A stretch of 64,000 bases of DNA from UBA6176 sp032119375 (lineage in GTDB: Bacteria > Verrucomicrobiota > Verrucomicrobiia > Limisphaerales > UBA9464). The notes beneath the pieces are model-generated. The model made no database searches and was not told where the DNA came from. It saw nothing but the letters and a program-made list of their open reading frames with translations. Shown in pieces: positions 33,713 through 42,795 of the stretch. Where the stretch lies: assembly GCA_964430505.1 (NCBI GenBank), contig CAYSGH010000004.1, forward strand, positions 47,885 to 111,884. Direction: 5' to 3'. A program made the translations under genes and the position numbers. Each line of letters starts with the position of its first letter. The first letter of the stretch is position 1.

Positions 33713-36700
33713 TCACCAAGCGGCGCGGACGAAGCGTTCATCCCCGCTGCTGGCCCACGGCACCACCACCACGCCCCCCGAGGACGTCGCGGGCACGGCG
33801 ACCCAATCCTTGAGGTTGATGGAGGCCAGGAGGCGGAAGCCCGCGTCGGGCCCGTCGTGCCGCAGGCGCAATCCCTCGGCGGTCGCCTCCACCGAGACGA
33901 TGCGGAAGGACTCGGGGTCGGCACGGCCGGGCGACCCGTTGGGCAAGGTGCTGGCCCGCCAATGGGCGGGCAGGGACGGGTCGGCGGGGCCGCCCTTGGC
34001 GGGGACGAGGGATCGCCCGGTGCCGTTGACGTCGGCGGGCCATGCGCCGCCGGCGCCATAGGTGAAGCGGAGCTCCTGCGACGACCCTGCGGCCGCGCGA
34101 AGGGCGAGCGTCTCGCCCTCGTTGGCCAGCCCGCCCGAGTACGAGCCCAGGATGCGCGCCTCGGCACCCAGTCCGTGAAAGGCGCGGAACGCCGCCGTGT
34201 TGGTCGTCCGCGTGATGAGCACGTGCTCGCCCGGACCCAACACCGTCCCCGACGCGAAGTTGAACCCCACGCCCGTGACGAACCGCGCGCCCGACAAGTC
34301 CAGCGACTGCGTCGCATTGCGGTTCGCCAATTCCAGGAACTCGAAGCCTTCCGGGGCCGGGTCGTACATGAGCTCCGACACGGCGAGGTCCGACCACGCG
34401 GCTCCGCCGAGGTCGGGCTCGCCCGCCGTGAACTCGACGGGCGCGGACCACGTGCTGGCGCTGCCGAGGTCGTCGATGAACTGGACGCGTGCTCGGTACA
34501 GGCGTCCGACACGCAGGGCCCCGGGCGGCGGCGACCAGCGAAGGGTCCCGGCGGGGAGCGGGCCGGACTCGACGACGGCGTTGATCTCGTAGGGCCAGGG
34601 CCGCGACGGGTCGTGGGCAGGATGCGAGGGGCGCGTGATCTCGCCGACGCGCCAACGGACGGCGGCCTGCGGCCGCGCGCCGGAGTAGGCACCCACCCGG
34701 AAAGTCAGCTTGTTGGCGGGGTAGGTCGGCGCGCCCTCGTAGGCGAGCGCGGGCGTGGCGGGCTTGGTGGGCTCCGCCGCCATCTGGTCGAGCGAGAACG
34801 CCGGGTCGGAGGCGCGGTACGTGACGTACTGCTTCATCTTCAAAACCATGCCCGCGAAGTCCTTGGTGCCGACGCCCGACTGGTAGAAGCGACCCTGCCC
34901 TGCCTTGCCGAGATTCACGATGGAGCCGTTGACCATGACGGGGTTGTAGTCCCATTGGGCGCGGTCGGCGTCGATGAGGCTGAAGGCATTGGTGCCGCGC
35001 AGGAGGCGCGCGTGCTCGTCGATCAGTCGATGGGTTTCGTCCGTGTTCCAAAGGAGGGTGCGGAACTCGCGGACGCGGTTGCGGAACTCGCGTGAGATGC
35101 CCGGGTGGGCGGGCGCGGTGGTGGAGAAGTTGGAGAGGACGCGGTTCTTGAAGGGCTCGTCGCCGCCGGTCTGGCCGGCCCGGTACATGTTGTCGGACCA
35201 CGTGAGGTCCAGGTCCCATGGCAGCACGGCCCATCGTCGGTCGTCGGGGTTCCGGTAGTAGAAGTAGTTCTTCCCGTCGGCGATGTCGTAGTGGTGGATG
35301 GCCTGGACGACGCACTGGTAGCCGAAGTAGGGGGCGAGGCTCAGGTTGGTGCGCCACCAGGCCTCGGTGGGCCGAGGGGTGGCCGCCTGCACCGTGAGGA
35401 ACGACGACAGGTCCGACGAGTCCACGGGACCGGCCGGGCCGAGGTTGTTGGGGTCGCCGAAGCCGCCCTCCATCTTGTAAAGGTTGCCATCCGGGAGGCC
35501 CTTGGCGTCGAGGTAGCGCGAGTCGAGTTGCTCCACGGCGAGGTACACGCCCCAGAAGTCGCCGGCGTACTGGTTCGTGGGGGGCGCCTCCGCGGCGTCG
35601 TCGATCACCCGGAACTGGACGTAGGCCGTTTCCGAGGTGGGGACGCCCATCAGCCCGAACAGGCGGAACCCGACGCTCTCGAACATCCCGTGCTCGCCCC
35701 GGTGCAGGTAGTCGCCCTGCTGGATGGAGGCCCCCAGGTTCAGCTTCGTCCACGCGGAGGGCATCTTCCGGCCCCAGTTGTCCCGCGCCACAAGGTCGCG
35801 GCCGCGGTTGAAGTCGAACTTCCACATGTTCTTCCCCATTGCGTACCGCCACACGCCGCCGCGGGGGCGGAACCGGACGTGGTCGTACACCACGCCGTCA
35901 TGCACGAGCGTGCCAGTCCAGAAGTATTGGTCCCCGCGGCTGCGGTCCGTCCACGTCGCCGCCTCCACGTCCTGGCGCAGGGCCACGAGGTGATAGACGG
36001 GGAGGCGGTTCATCTCGTTGGTGCCGACCTGGAAGGTTGCCCCGGGCGTTCCCGCCGCACCCGGGCGGACGGCCCCGTTCCATGCGGGGACCCCATTGTA
36101 GGCGAAGTACGCGAAGTTGCGGCCGGCGTCGTCCGCGTAGGGAACGCGGACCTCGGCCCCGAGCCGGTCGCGGGCCGCCACGCGATACCGGACCAGGGTG
36201 CGGTGTTGCTGCACGGCGGCCGGGATGATGCCGGACCAGTTGCCGTCGTTGGCGACGGTGTCGGCCCCGACGCCGGCGTCGTTCATGGCGGTGGACACCC
36301 AGTTGGTGGCGTAGGCCGGGGAGTCGAACCGGATGTATTGGCCGGGCGACACGACCTGGTACTCCAGGGTGACGGACGCAACGCCCTCGGGGTCCGTGAC
36401 GCGGGCGGACACGACGACGGGGTTGCCTTGTCGCGGTTGATCCGGCGCATGGGCGACCTGCCGGATGGCGGGCGGGGCGTTGGTCATGCGCGAGCGGTTG
36501 GCGCGCCCGGGCGTCGGGCCCACGCCCGTTTGCGCGCCGCGCAGGACAAAGCGGCCATCGAAGAAGGCATCCGAGCTGTTGCCGAGGTTTGCGTTGGCCA
36601 CCTGCACGGCGAGGACATTGCCCGTGGCGCGCAACAGCCCGGGCCGCAGTGTCAGGGGCACCGGGATGAGGTTGTTGTTCTCGCGCGTCACGCTGGCCAC

Positions 36701-37612
36701 GCCGTTGAACGGCACCTCGTTCACGTCCATCCCGTCCTGGTGCAGCAACTCGCCGTTGAGCCACACCTTCAGCCCGTCGTCCCAGAGCAACTCGGCCTGC
36801 ATCGCGCCGAACCGCTCCGGGGCCGGCACGTCGAACGCCCGGCGCAGGTAGAACGTGGTGTAGCTCCCCCGCATGTCGTCGAGGCGCGTCCCGCCGGTGA
36901 TGGCGGGGCCGAGGACGTCCGGGTCATACCCCACGGGCGCGGGGCCGGAGAGCCAGGCCGAGTCGTTGAAACCGGGCAGCCGCCAGGCACCCGTCGTGGT
37001 CGAGGGCTCGGAACGCCCCTTCCAGATCGACCACGTCGCGCCCGCAGCCGTCACGATGACCTCGGGCACGGTCGTGACCGCCTCCACGGACGCCCGCCAG
37101 TTGCCGCCCAGCTCGTTGTCGAGCGACGGATGCAGCAGCTCGATCGAGTTCCCCGGAGCGTCGCCCACGGTGGGCCAGGGAAACCCCAGCCCGTAGTCCA
37201 CACGGTCCACCTCCGCCGCGGCGGCATCGCGCAGCACCAGCGTCTCGCCCTCGCCCGACAAGCGGCCGACCCAGGGCCCCAGCGCGTTGGTCACGCCGAA
37301 CTTGGCCCTCAGCGCCGCCGGGTTCGCCGCCACCACCACGAACCCTCCGCCCGCCACCGCCGTGTTCGCCGGGAACCGAAACTCCACCGCGCCGGACAAT
37401 TCCCAGCCCGCCAACGACACCGCCGCCACGCCGTCGTTGTGAAGCTCCACGAACTCCACGGGCTCCTGCTTCACGTCGGGCGTGTGATGGATCTCGTGAA
37501 TTACCACGCCGGCCTGGGCCGTGGCCACGAGCGGAGCTGCCCACAGGAAGGGCACGGCGCGGGCGAGGGCCTTTGCAAGGCATGGCAAGATGGAACGCAT
37601 TTCGCGGATCAT
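33713..37612 (-). CDS. Lamin-tail-domain and CotH kinase-family secreted protein (1299 aa)
   Basis: A large exported protein. Signal peptide in residues 1-34 (LPCLAKALARAVPFLWAAPLVATAQA). The first lamin-tail domain is at about 36-165 (VVIHEIHHTP, EFVELHNDGVAAVSLAGWEL). A jelly-roll-like region follows, then an Ig-like segment near 385-430 and a CotH-type atypical kinase region at about 530-880 (KMPSAWTKLNLGASIQQGDY, WGVYLAVEQLDSRYLD, then FYYRNPDDRRWAVLPWDLDL with the kinase-like Asp residues). A second lamin-tail domain is near 1090-1210 (AVSELMYDPAPEGFEFLELAN), followed by a terminal beta segment. CotH proteins phosphorylate spore-coat proteins in Bacillus; the role in Verrucomicrobiota is unknown. 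An in-frame ATG at 37597 is an alternative start. Confidence 0.87.
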   Translation of the reverse strand: MIREMRSILPCLAKALARAVPFLWAAPLVATAQAGVVIHEIHHTPDVKQEPVEFVELHNDGVAAVSLAGWELSGAVEFRFPANTAVAGGGFVVVAANPAALRAKFGVTNALGPWVGRLSGEGETLVLRDAAAAEVDRVDYGLGFPWPTVGDAPGNSIELLHPSLDNELGGNWRASVEAVTTVPEVIVTAAGATWSIWKGRSEPSTTTGAWRLPGFNDSAWLSGPAPVGYDPDVLGPAITGGTRLDDMRGSYTTFYLRRAFDVPAPERFGAMQAELLWDDGLKVWLNGELLHQDGMDVNEVPFNGVASVTRENNNLIPVPLTLRPGLLRATGNVLAVQVANANLGNSSDAFFDGRFVLRGAQTGVGPTPGRANRSRMTNAPPAIRQVAHAPDQPRQGNPVVVSARVTDPEGVASVTLEYQVVSPGQYIRFDSPAYATNWVSTAMNDAGVGADTVANDGNWSGIIPAAVQQHRTLVRYRVAARDRLGAEVRVPYADDAGRNFAYFAYNGVPAWNGAVRPGAAGTPGATFQVGTNEMNRLPVYHLVALRQDVEAATWTDRSRGDQYFWTGTLVHDGVVYDHVRFRPRGGVWRYAMGKNMWKFDFNRGRDLVARDNWGRKMPSAWTKLNLGASIQQGDYLHRGEHGMFESVGFRLFGLMGVPTSETAYVQFRVIDDAAEAPPTNQYAGDFWGVYLAVEQLDSRYLDAKGLPDGNLYKMEGGFGDPNNLGPAGPVDSSDLSSFLTVQAATPRPTEAWWRTNLSLAPYFGYQCVVQAIHHYDIADGKNYFYYRNPDDRRWAVLPWDLDLTWSDNMYRAGQTGGDEPFKNRVLSNFSTTAPAHPGISREFRNRVREFRTLLWNTDETHRLIDEHARLLRGTNAFSLIDADRAQWDYNPVMVNGSIVNLGKAGQGRFYQSGVGTKDFAGMVLKMKQYVTYRASDPAFSLDQMAAEPTKPATPALAYEGAPTYPANKLTFRVGAYSGARPQAAVRWRVGEITRPSHPAHDPSRPWPYEINAVVESGPLPAGTLRWSPPPGALRVGRLYRARVQFIDDLGSASTWSAPVEFTAGEPDLGGAAWSDLAVSELMYDPAPEGFEFLELANRNATQSLDLSGARFVTGVGFNFASGTVLGPGEHVLITRTTNTAAFRAFHGLGAEARILGSYSGGLANEGETLALRAAAGSSQELRFTYGAGGAWPADVNGTGRSLVPAKGGPADPSLPAHWRASTLPNGSPGRADPESFRIVSVEATAEGLRLRHDGPDAGFRLLASINLKDWVAVPATSSGGVVVVPWASSGDERFVRAAW

Positions 37613-37875
37613 GGGACGGGAACGGTTCCCAAATCGAGAGCAGGTTCCTTGCCGGGACAGGCCTCCAGGGCGGCGGACCGACCCCTCCCGCAGCCGGGCA
37701 CGCGCAGGGCTGACGGAAGGTCCGGAACCCTGGCCACCGTGGACGCCAACGACGCTCCCGTGGACGCAGGGGAGTCGTGCCGGCTGAGCCGGTTAACCTA
37801 TGCGGGCCGATCCAGCTGCATCGGGCCGGCTTAGCCTTGCACCCGGCGCGGATTTCCCAACCCTTCCCCTCATTC
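37613..37875. other. Intergenic region between divergent LTD/CotH and nagB-like genes
   Basis: About 260 bp of ordinary GC-rich sequence that must carry two divergent promoters. I see no recognisable boxes, repeats or RNA. Confidence 0.4.
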
Positions 37876-38661
37876 ATGAGCGCACCTTCGCTTCCCAGCC
37901 CGGTCCGGTCCTTCCAGGCGGACCAGTTGCCCGTCCATGTCTTCGCCAGCCAGGAGGACGTGGCCCTGTACATGACCCTCACCGTCCGCGGCATCTTGTC
38001 CGATGCCATCGCGCGCAACGGCTCCGCCGCCGCAATCCTCGCCACCGGCAACTCCCAGATCCGCTTCCTCCGCAACCTCGTCGATCTGGGCGGCGTGGAC
38101 TGGTCCAAGGTCACGCTGTTCCACATGGACGAGTACCTGGGCGTCCCGGCCGATCACCCGGCCTGCTTCCGTCGCTACATGAAGGAACGCGTGGAAAGCC
38201 TTCTCCATCCCAAGGCGTTTCACTACCTCGGCGGCGACGCCCTGCTGCCCTTCGACGAATGCGCCCGCTACACCGCCCTGCTCAAGGACCAGCCCATCGA
38301 CCTTTGCTGCATGGGCGTGGGCGAGAACGGCCACATTGCCTTCAACGACCCGCCCGTCGCCCGCTTCGACGACCCGCACTGGGTGAAGCCCGTGAAGCTC
38401 GATCATGAGTGCAAGATGCAGCAGGTGCGCGAGGGCCACTTCCCCAGCCTCGAGGCCGTGCCGCCCTACGCCCTCACGCTGACCATCCCGGCCCTGCTGT
38501 CCGCCCGCCGCGTCCTGTGCCTCGCCCCGGAGAAGCGCAAGGCCGTGCCCGTCCGCAACATGGTCCAGGGCCCCGTGGCCACGTCGTGCCCCGCCTCCAT
38601 CCTGCGCACGGCCCCGCACGCGACGCTGTTGATCGACACCGATTCCGCCAGCCTCCTCTAG
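37876..38661 (+). CDS. nagB: Glucosamine-6-phosphate deaminase (NagB-like)
   Basis: Converts glucosamine 6-phosphate to fructose 6-phosphate and ammonia. 261 residues. Family motifs: AILATGNSQIRFL (phosphate-binding 'ATGxSP' variant), LFHMDEYLGV with catalytic-type D85, then HPACFRRYMKE, DLCCMGVGENGHIAFNDPPV with the ring-opening Asn/His and PYALTLTIPALLSARRVL. The 'GxGxxGHIAFNDP' signature favours NagB over 6-phosphogluconolactonase. GNSQ in place of the usual G.SP is a small deviation. The ATG at 37876 begins the similarity. It is followed by ruvX after 7 bp. Confidence 0.87.
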   Translation: MSAPSLPSPVRSFQADQLPVHVFASQEDVALYMTLTVRGILSDAIARNGSAAAILATGNSQIRFLRNLVDLGGVDWSKVTLFHMDEYLGVPADHPACFRRYMKERVESLLHPKAFHYLGGDALLPFDECARYTALLKDQPIDLCCMGVGENGHIAFNDPPVARFDDPHWVKPVKLDHECKMQQVREGHFPSLEAVPPYALTLTIPALLSARRVLCLAPEKRKAVPVRNMVQGPVATSCPASILRTAPHATLLIDTDSASLL

Positions 38662-38668
38662 CCATCCC

Positions 38669-39082
38669 ATGCGCATCCTCGCGCTCGATCCTGGCACGGT
38701 CCGCGTTGGCGTGGCCGTCAGCGATGAGCTGGGCATCCTGGCAAGCCCATTGCCCCATGTCGCCGCCGAGCCCTTCGCCGACTGCGCCCGTCACGTCTCG
38801 GAGTTAATCCGCGCCCGCGAGGTGTCGCTCGTGATCGTGGGGATGCCCCGCAACATGGACGGGTCCTACGGCGAGGCCGCCCAACGGGCGCGGGCGTTCG
38901 TGGCCGCGTTGCGCGACGTCATCCAGGTCCCCATCCGGACCTGGGACGAGCGCCTGACGACGGTCCAGGCGCACAAGGCGTTGCGCGAGGGCGGCGGCAA
39001 GGGCGCGGTGCGCGAACGCATCGACTCGGCCGCCGCCGCCGTGTTGCTCCAGGGCTTCCTCGACGCCCAGGCAACGTCCTAA
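38669..39082 (+). CDS. ruvX: Putative pre-16S rRNA nuclease / Holliday junction resolvase (YqgF/RuvX)
   Basis: An RNase H-fold nuclease needed for 16S rRNA 5'-end maturation in E. coli. At 137 residues it has the normal length. The first acidic residue is in LALDPGTVRVGVAVSD (D7), the middle is IVGMPRNMDGSYGEAA, the second acidic residue lies in WDERLTTVQA and the last in RIDSAAAAVLLQGFLD, so all catalytic positions are kept. Its TAA stop overlaps the truA ATG by one base (TAATG). Confidence 0.94.
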   Translation: MRILALDPGTVRVGVAVSDELGILASPLPHVAAEPFADCARHVSELIRAREVSLVIVGMPRNMDGSYGEAAQRARAFVAALRDVIQVPIRTWDERLTTVQAHKALREGGGKGAVRERIDSAAAAVLLQGFLDAQATS

Positions 39083-39924
39083 TGGCGAAGCGAACCCGCG
39101 AGCGCAGCGACGTCGCCCCGCCGGGCCATGTGCGCCTGCGCTTGACCGTCGCCTACGACGGCACGGCCTACGTGGGGTGGCAGCTCCAGCCCAAGGGCGT
39201 GTCCGTCCAGTTGCGGGTCGAGGAAGCCTTGGGCCGCATCTTCACCCCGGCGCCGCGCGTGTGTTCGTCCAGCCGAACGGACACCGGCGTCCATGCGCTC
39301 GGCATGGTCGTGCACTTCGACGTGCCCGCCGCCCAATGGCGCATGACGGCCCGCAAGCTCGTCCTCGCCGTCAATGCGTGGCTGCCCGAGGACGTCCGCG
39401 TCATGGCCGCCGCGCGCGTCCGGCCCGGCTTCCACGCGCGGTTCGATGCCACCCGAAAGCAGTATCGGTACCTCGTGTGGAACCATTCCGCGCAGAACCC
39501 CTTGCTACGCACCCGGGCCTGGCACGTGCCCAAGCCGTTGGACGCTGCCGCCATGCGTCGCGCGGCGGCCGAAATCGTGGGGCAACGGGACTTCCGGGCC
39601 TTTTCGGCGACGCCCGGCTACCACCGCGAGAACACCGTTCGCAACCTCACCCGGTGCCAGGTCCTGCGCACGGGGTCGTTGCTGACGTTCGTCATCGAGG
39701 CGGATGGATTTCTCTACAAGATGTGTCGCGGCATCGTGGGAACGCTGGTCCAGGTGGGATCGGGACGGTTCGCTCCCGAGGACGTCCCTCGGATGCTGTC
39801 GGGGTGCGACCGCCGCCTGGCCGGAATGACCGCCCCGGCCTGCGGGTTGACGTTGCACCGCGTGTGGTATGGCGGCCGCCGATCCGGGCCAGCCGAACCT
39901 GGGGACGAGGCGAACGACGAGTGA
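39082..39924 (+). CDS. truA: tRNA pseudouridine(38-40) synthase TruA
   Basis: Isomerises uridines 38-40 in the anticodon arm of tRNAs. 280 residues with a short basic N-terminal tail, then LRLTVAYDGTAYVGWQLQP. The catalytic aspartate D67 is in SSRTDTGVHALG. Other family parts are ARKQYRYLVWN-like TRKQYRYLVWNHS, DFRAFSATPGYHRENTVRNL and FLYKMCRGIVGTLVQVGSGR. Coupled to ruvX by a one-base overlap. A tRNA gene lies about 160 bp further on the opposite strand. Confidence 0.95.
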   Translation: MAKRTRERSDVAPPGHVRLRLTVAYDGTAYVGWQLQPKGVSVQLRVEEALGRIFTPAPRVCSSSRTDTGVHALGMVVHFDVPAAQWRMTARKLVLAVNAWLPEDVRVMAAARVRPGFHARFDATRKQYRYLVWNHSAQNPLLRTRAWHVPKPLDAAAMRRAAAEIVGQRDFRAFSATPGYHRENTVRNLTRCQVLRTGSLLTFVIEADGFLYKMCRGIVGTLVQVGSGRFAPEDVPRMLSGCDRRLAGMTAPACGLTLHRVWYGGRRSGPAEPGDEANDE

Positions 39925-40087
39925 ATCCGGGCACGGCGTTTGGGGTTGCCGGCACCCCGCGCCGTGCCTGCCGTCTCGCGGGCCGCGCGCCGTTTTCGGC
40001 CTTCCAAGTGTTTCGCCCCTGTTTCGCCGCGGGCAGGCTTGGCAGGACTCCAACGTCTTGGTTCCGCGCAAGTGGCTGCTGCTGAGG

Positions 40088-40163
40088 TGGTACCCCGACC
40101 AGGAATTGAACCTGGATCAACGGTTTAGGAAACCGCCGCTCTATCCATTTGAGCTATCGGGGC
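40088..40163 (-). tRNA. tRNA-Arg (anticodon CCT)
   Basis: Read on the minus strand: acceptor GCCCCGA pairs with TCGGGGT (one G-U), the D-arm is TAGCTCAAATGGATAGAGC, the anticodon loop is TTCCTAA with anticodon CCT closed by a GCGGT/ACCGT stem, and the T-arm is CCAGGTTCAATTCCTGG. Discriminator A is followed by an encoded CCA. Length is 76 with CCA. CCT reads AGG arginine codons. Confidence 0.95.
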
Positions 40164-40421
40164 AAGTCTCTTGTTCCCAGCTACTTGCCGAGCATCCGTC
40201 CCCAGCGCCCGAAACAACGCGAAACAGTCGGCGCACTCGTCGGAGGGGAAGCAATCGCCGCGAAAGCGTCCAACAAAGCCCAAGCCCGTGTCAATCGGTC
40301 GGACGATCCGCGGATCCTCGCGTCCCGATTCAAGAGCCGATGCGATCTGCGGCAGGACGACGGGCGTCCATGGCCGAGGCAGGCATCCTGGCCGCTGTCC
40401 CGGCATCCGCGGTCATCGTGG

Positions 40422-41180
40422 CTACTTCTTGAATCGCCCTTCGCGCGTCTGGGCGAGGAGCCACTTCATGAACTCGGGATTGTCGTAGGTGCGCGTCCAC
40501 GAGTCATGCCCCACGCCCGGATAGACGGTCAGCCGGGCGTCCTTGTTGCCCAGGCGCTGGAAGCCGTTCGCCATCGCCTGCGACTCGGACAATGGCACGA
40601 CGTTGTCGGCATCCCCATGAAAGGCCCATACGGGCATGGCCTTGAGTTCCCTTGCGCGGTCGTCGGCCAGCAACACGTCGATGGTCCGGCCGCCGCCGCA
40701 GATTGGGGCGAGGGCGGCAAAGCGCTCGGGGTTGCGCACGCCCAGGCTCCACGTGCCATAGCCGCCCATGCTCAATCCGGTGAGGATGACGCGGTTGGTG
40801 TCGATGGCGTGGGTGGCGACGATGTGGTCCAGCAGGCCGAGGAGGACGTCGTCGTTCCATCGACGGTTCGGGGGGCACTGGGGCGAGATGACCACGCAGG
40901 GCAGGTCCTGGCCCTTGGCCACGAGCTTGGGCGGGCCGTGCACGGCCACCTTGGCGGGGTCCGTCCCCCGCTCGCCCGCGCCATGGAGGAACAGGATCAA
41001 GGGCCACTTCTTGCCGCCCGCCGCGTCGTAGTCCTTGGGCAGGTACTCCAGGTACGAGTACGTGGCGGAAACCGTCTGGGTGAAGTCGAACCGCCCGACG
41101 GATTGCCGGGGGGCGTCGGCGGCGGCGACGGGCTTCATGAGGAGGATGGCCGCCGCGCAGGCGGCCCATGGGTTTTTCAT
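40422..41180 (-). CDS. Secreted alpha/beta-hydrolase, esterase-like
   Basis: A 252-residue exported serine hydrolase. Signal peptide in residues 1-22 (AACAAAILLMKPVAAADA). The oxyanion segment is PLILFLHGAGERGTD, the nucleophile elbow LTGLSMGGYG has Ser 137, the acid is in WAFHGDADNVVP (D190/D192 region) and the base is His 225 in YPGVGHDSW. It resembles poly(3-hydroxybutyrate)/feruloyl-esterase-like or 'phospholipase/carboxylesterase' proteins often annotated as prolyl-oligopeptidase-family. Substrate unknown. The start at 41180 was chosen from the signal peptide, 34 bp after the argG stop; the link to argG may be transcriptional only. Confidence 0.85.
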   Translation of the reverse strand: MKNPWAACAAAILLMKPVAAADAPRQSVGRFDFTQTVSATYSYLEYLPKDYDAAGGKKWPLILFLHGAGERGTDPAKVAVHGPPKLVAKGQDLPCVVISPQCPPNRRWNDDVLLGLLDHIVATHAIDTNRVILTGLSMGGYGTWSLGVRNPERFAALAPICGGGRTIDVLLADDRARELKAMPVWAFHGDADNVVPLSESQAMANGFQRLGNKDARLTVYPGVGHDSWTRTYDNPEFMKWLLAQTREGRFKK

Positions 41181-41214
41181 GGCGTTGGGAGGGGCGTGCG
41201 CGGCGGCTTCGTGG

Positions 41215-42456
<1,242 letters not shown>

Positions 42457-42795
42457 GTTGTTTCGTCGAAAAACTGCCCAGCGAGTCAACGCAAGCCGCC
42501 GGACGCGGGCGAGGAGTTTTTTGTCGGGACCAACGCGAGGCCCGGCGGGAAGCGGGGGGCGGCACACGGAGGATGGACGGTTCCCCCGACGTTTCGGTGG
42601 GGGACACCCGGCCGTTGCCTGCGTCCATGGTTTCCAGGAGGGCATGGAGCGCGATGTCATGCGTCCGACGGAGAGGCACCCCAAAAAGCCCGCCGCCGGC
42701 AACAAACCCTCTGGCGCACAGCGCCCCTGGGCTGCCGCCCGCTTTTCCTGAGCCTGCGATTGCCACGGGGCTCGTTGCCCGGCTTGGATGAACCC
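42457..42795. other. Intergenic region between argG and sensor kinase
   Basis: 339 bp between divergent genes. It contains one copy of the GGGAAGCGGGGGGCGG motif near 42546-42562 and otherwise ordinary sequence. No riboswitch, terminator or credible small gene was seen. Confidence 0.4.

Noticed and set aside
42457..42795. Arginine-responsive leader or T-box upstream of argG
   Set aside because: No conserved T-box core sequence, antiterminator stem or U-tract could be seen.
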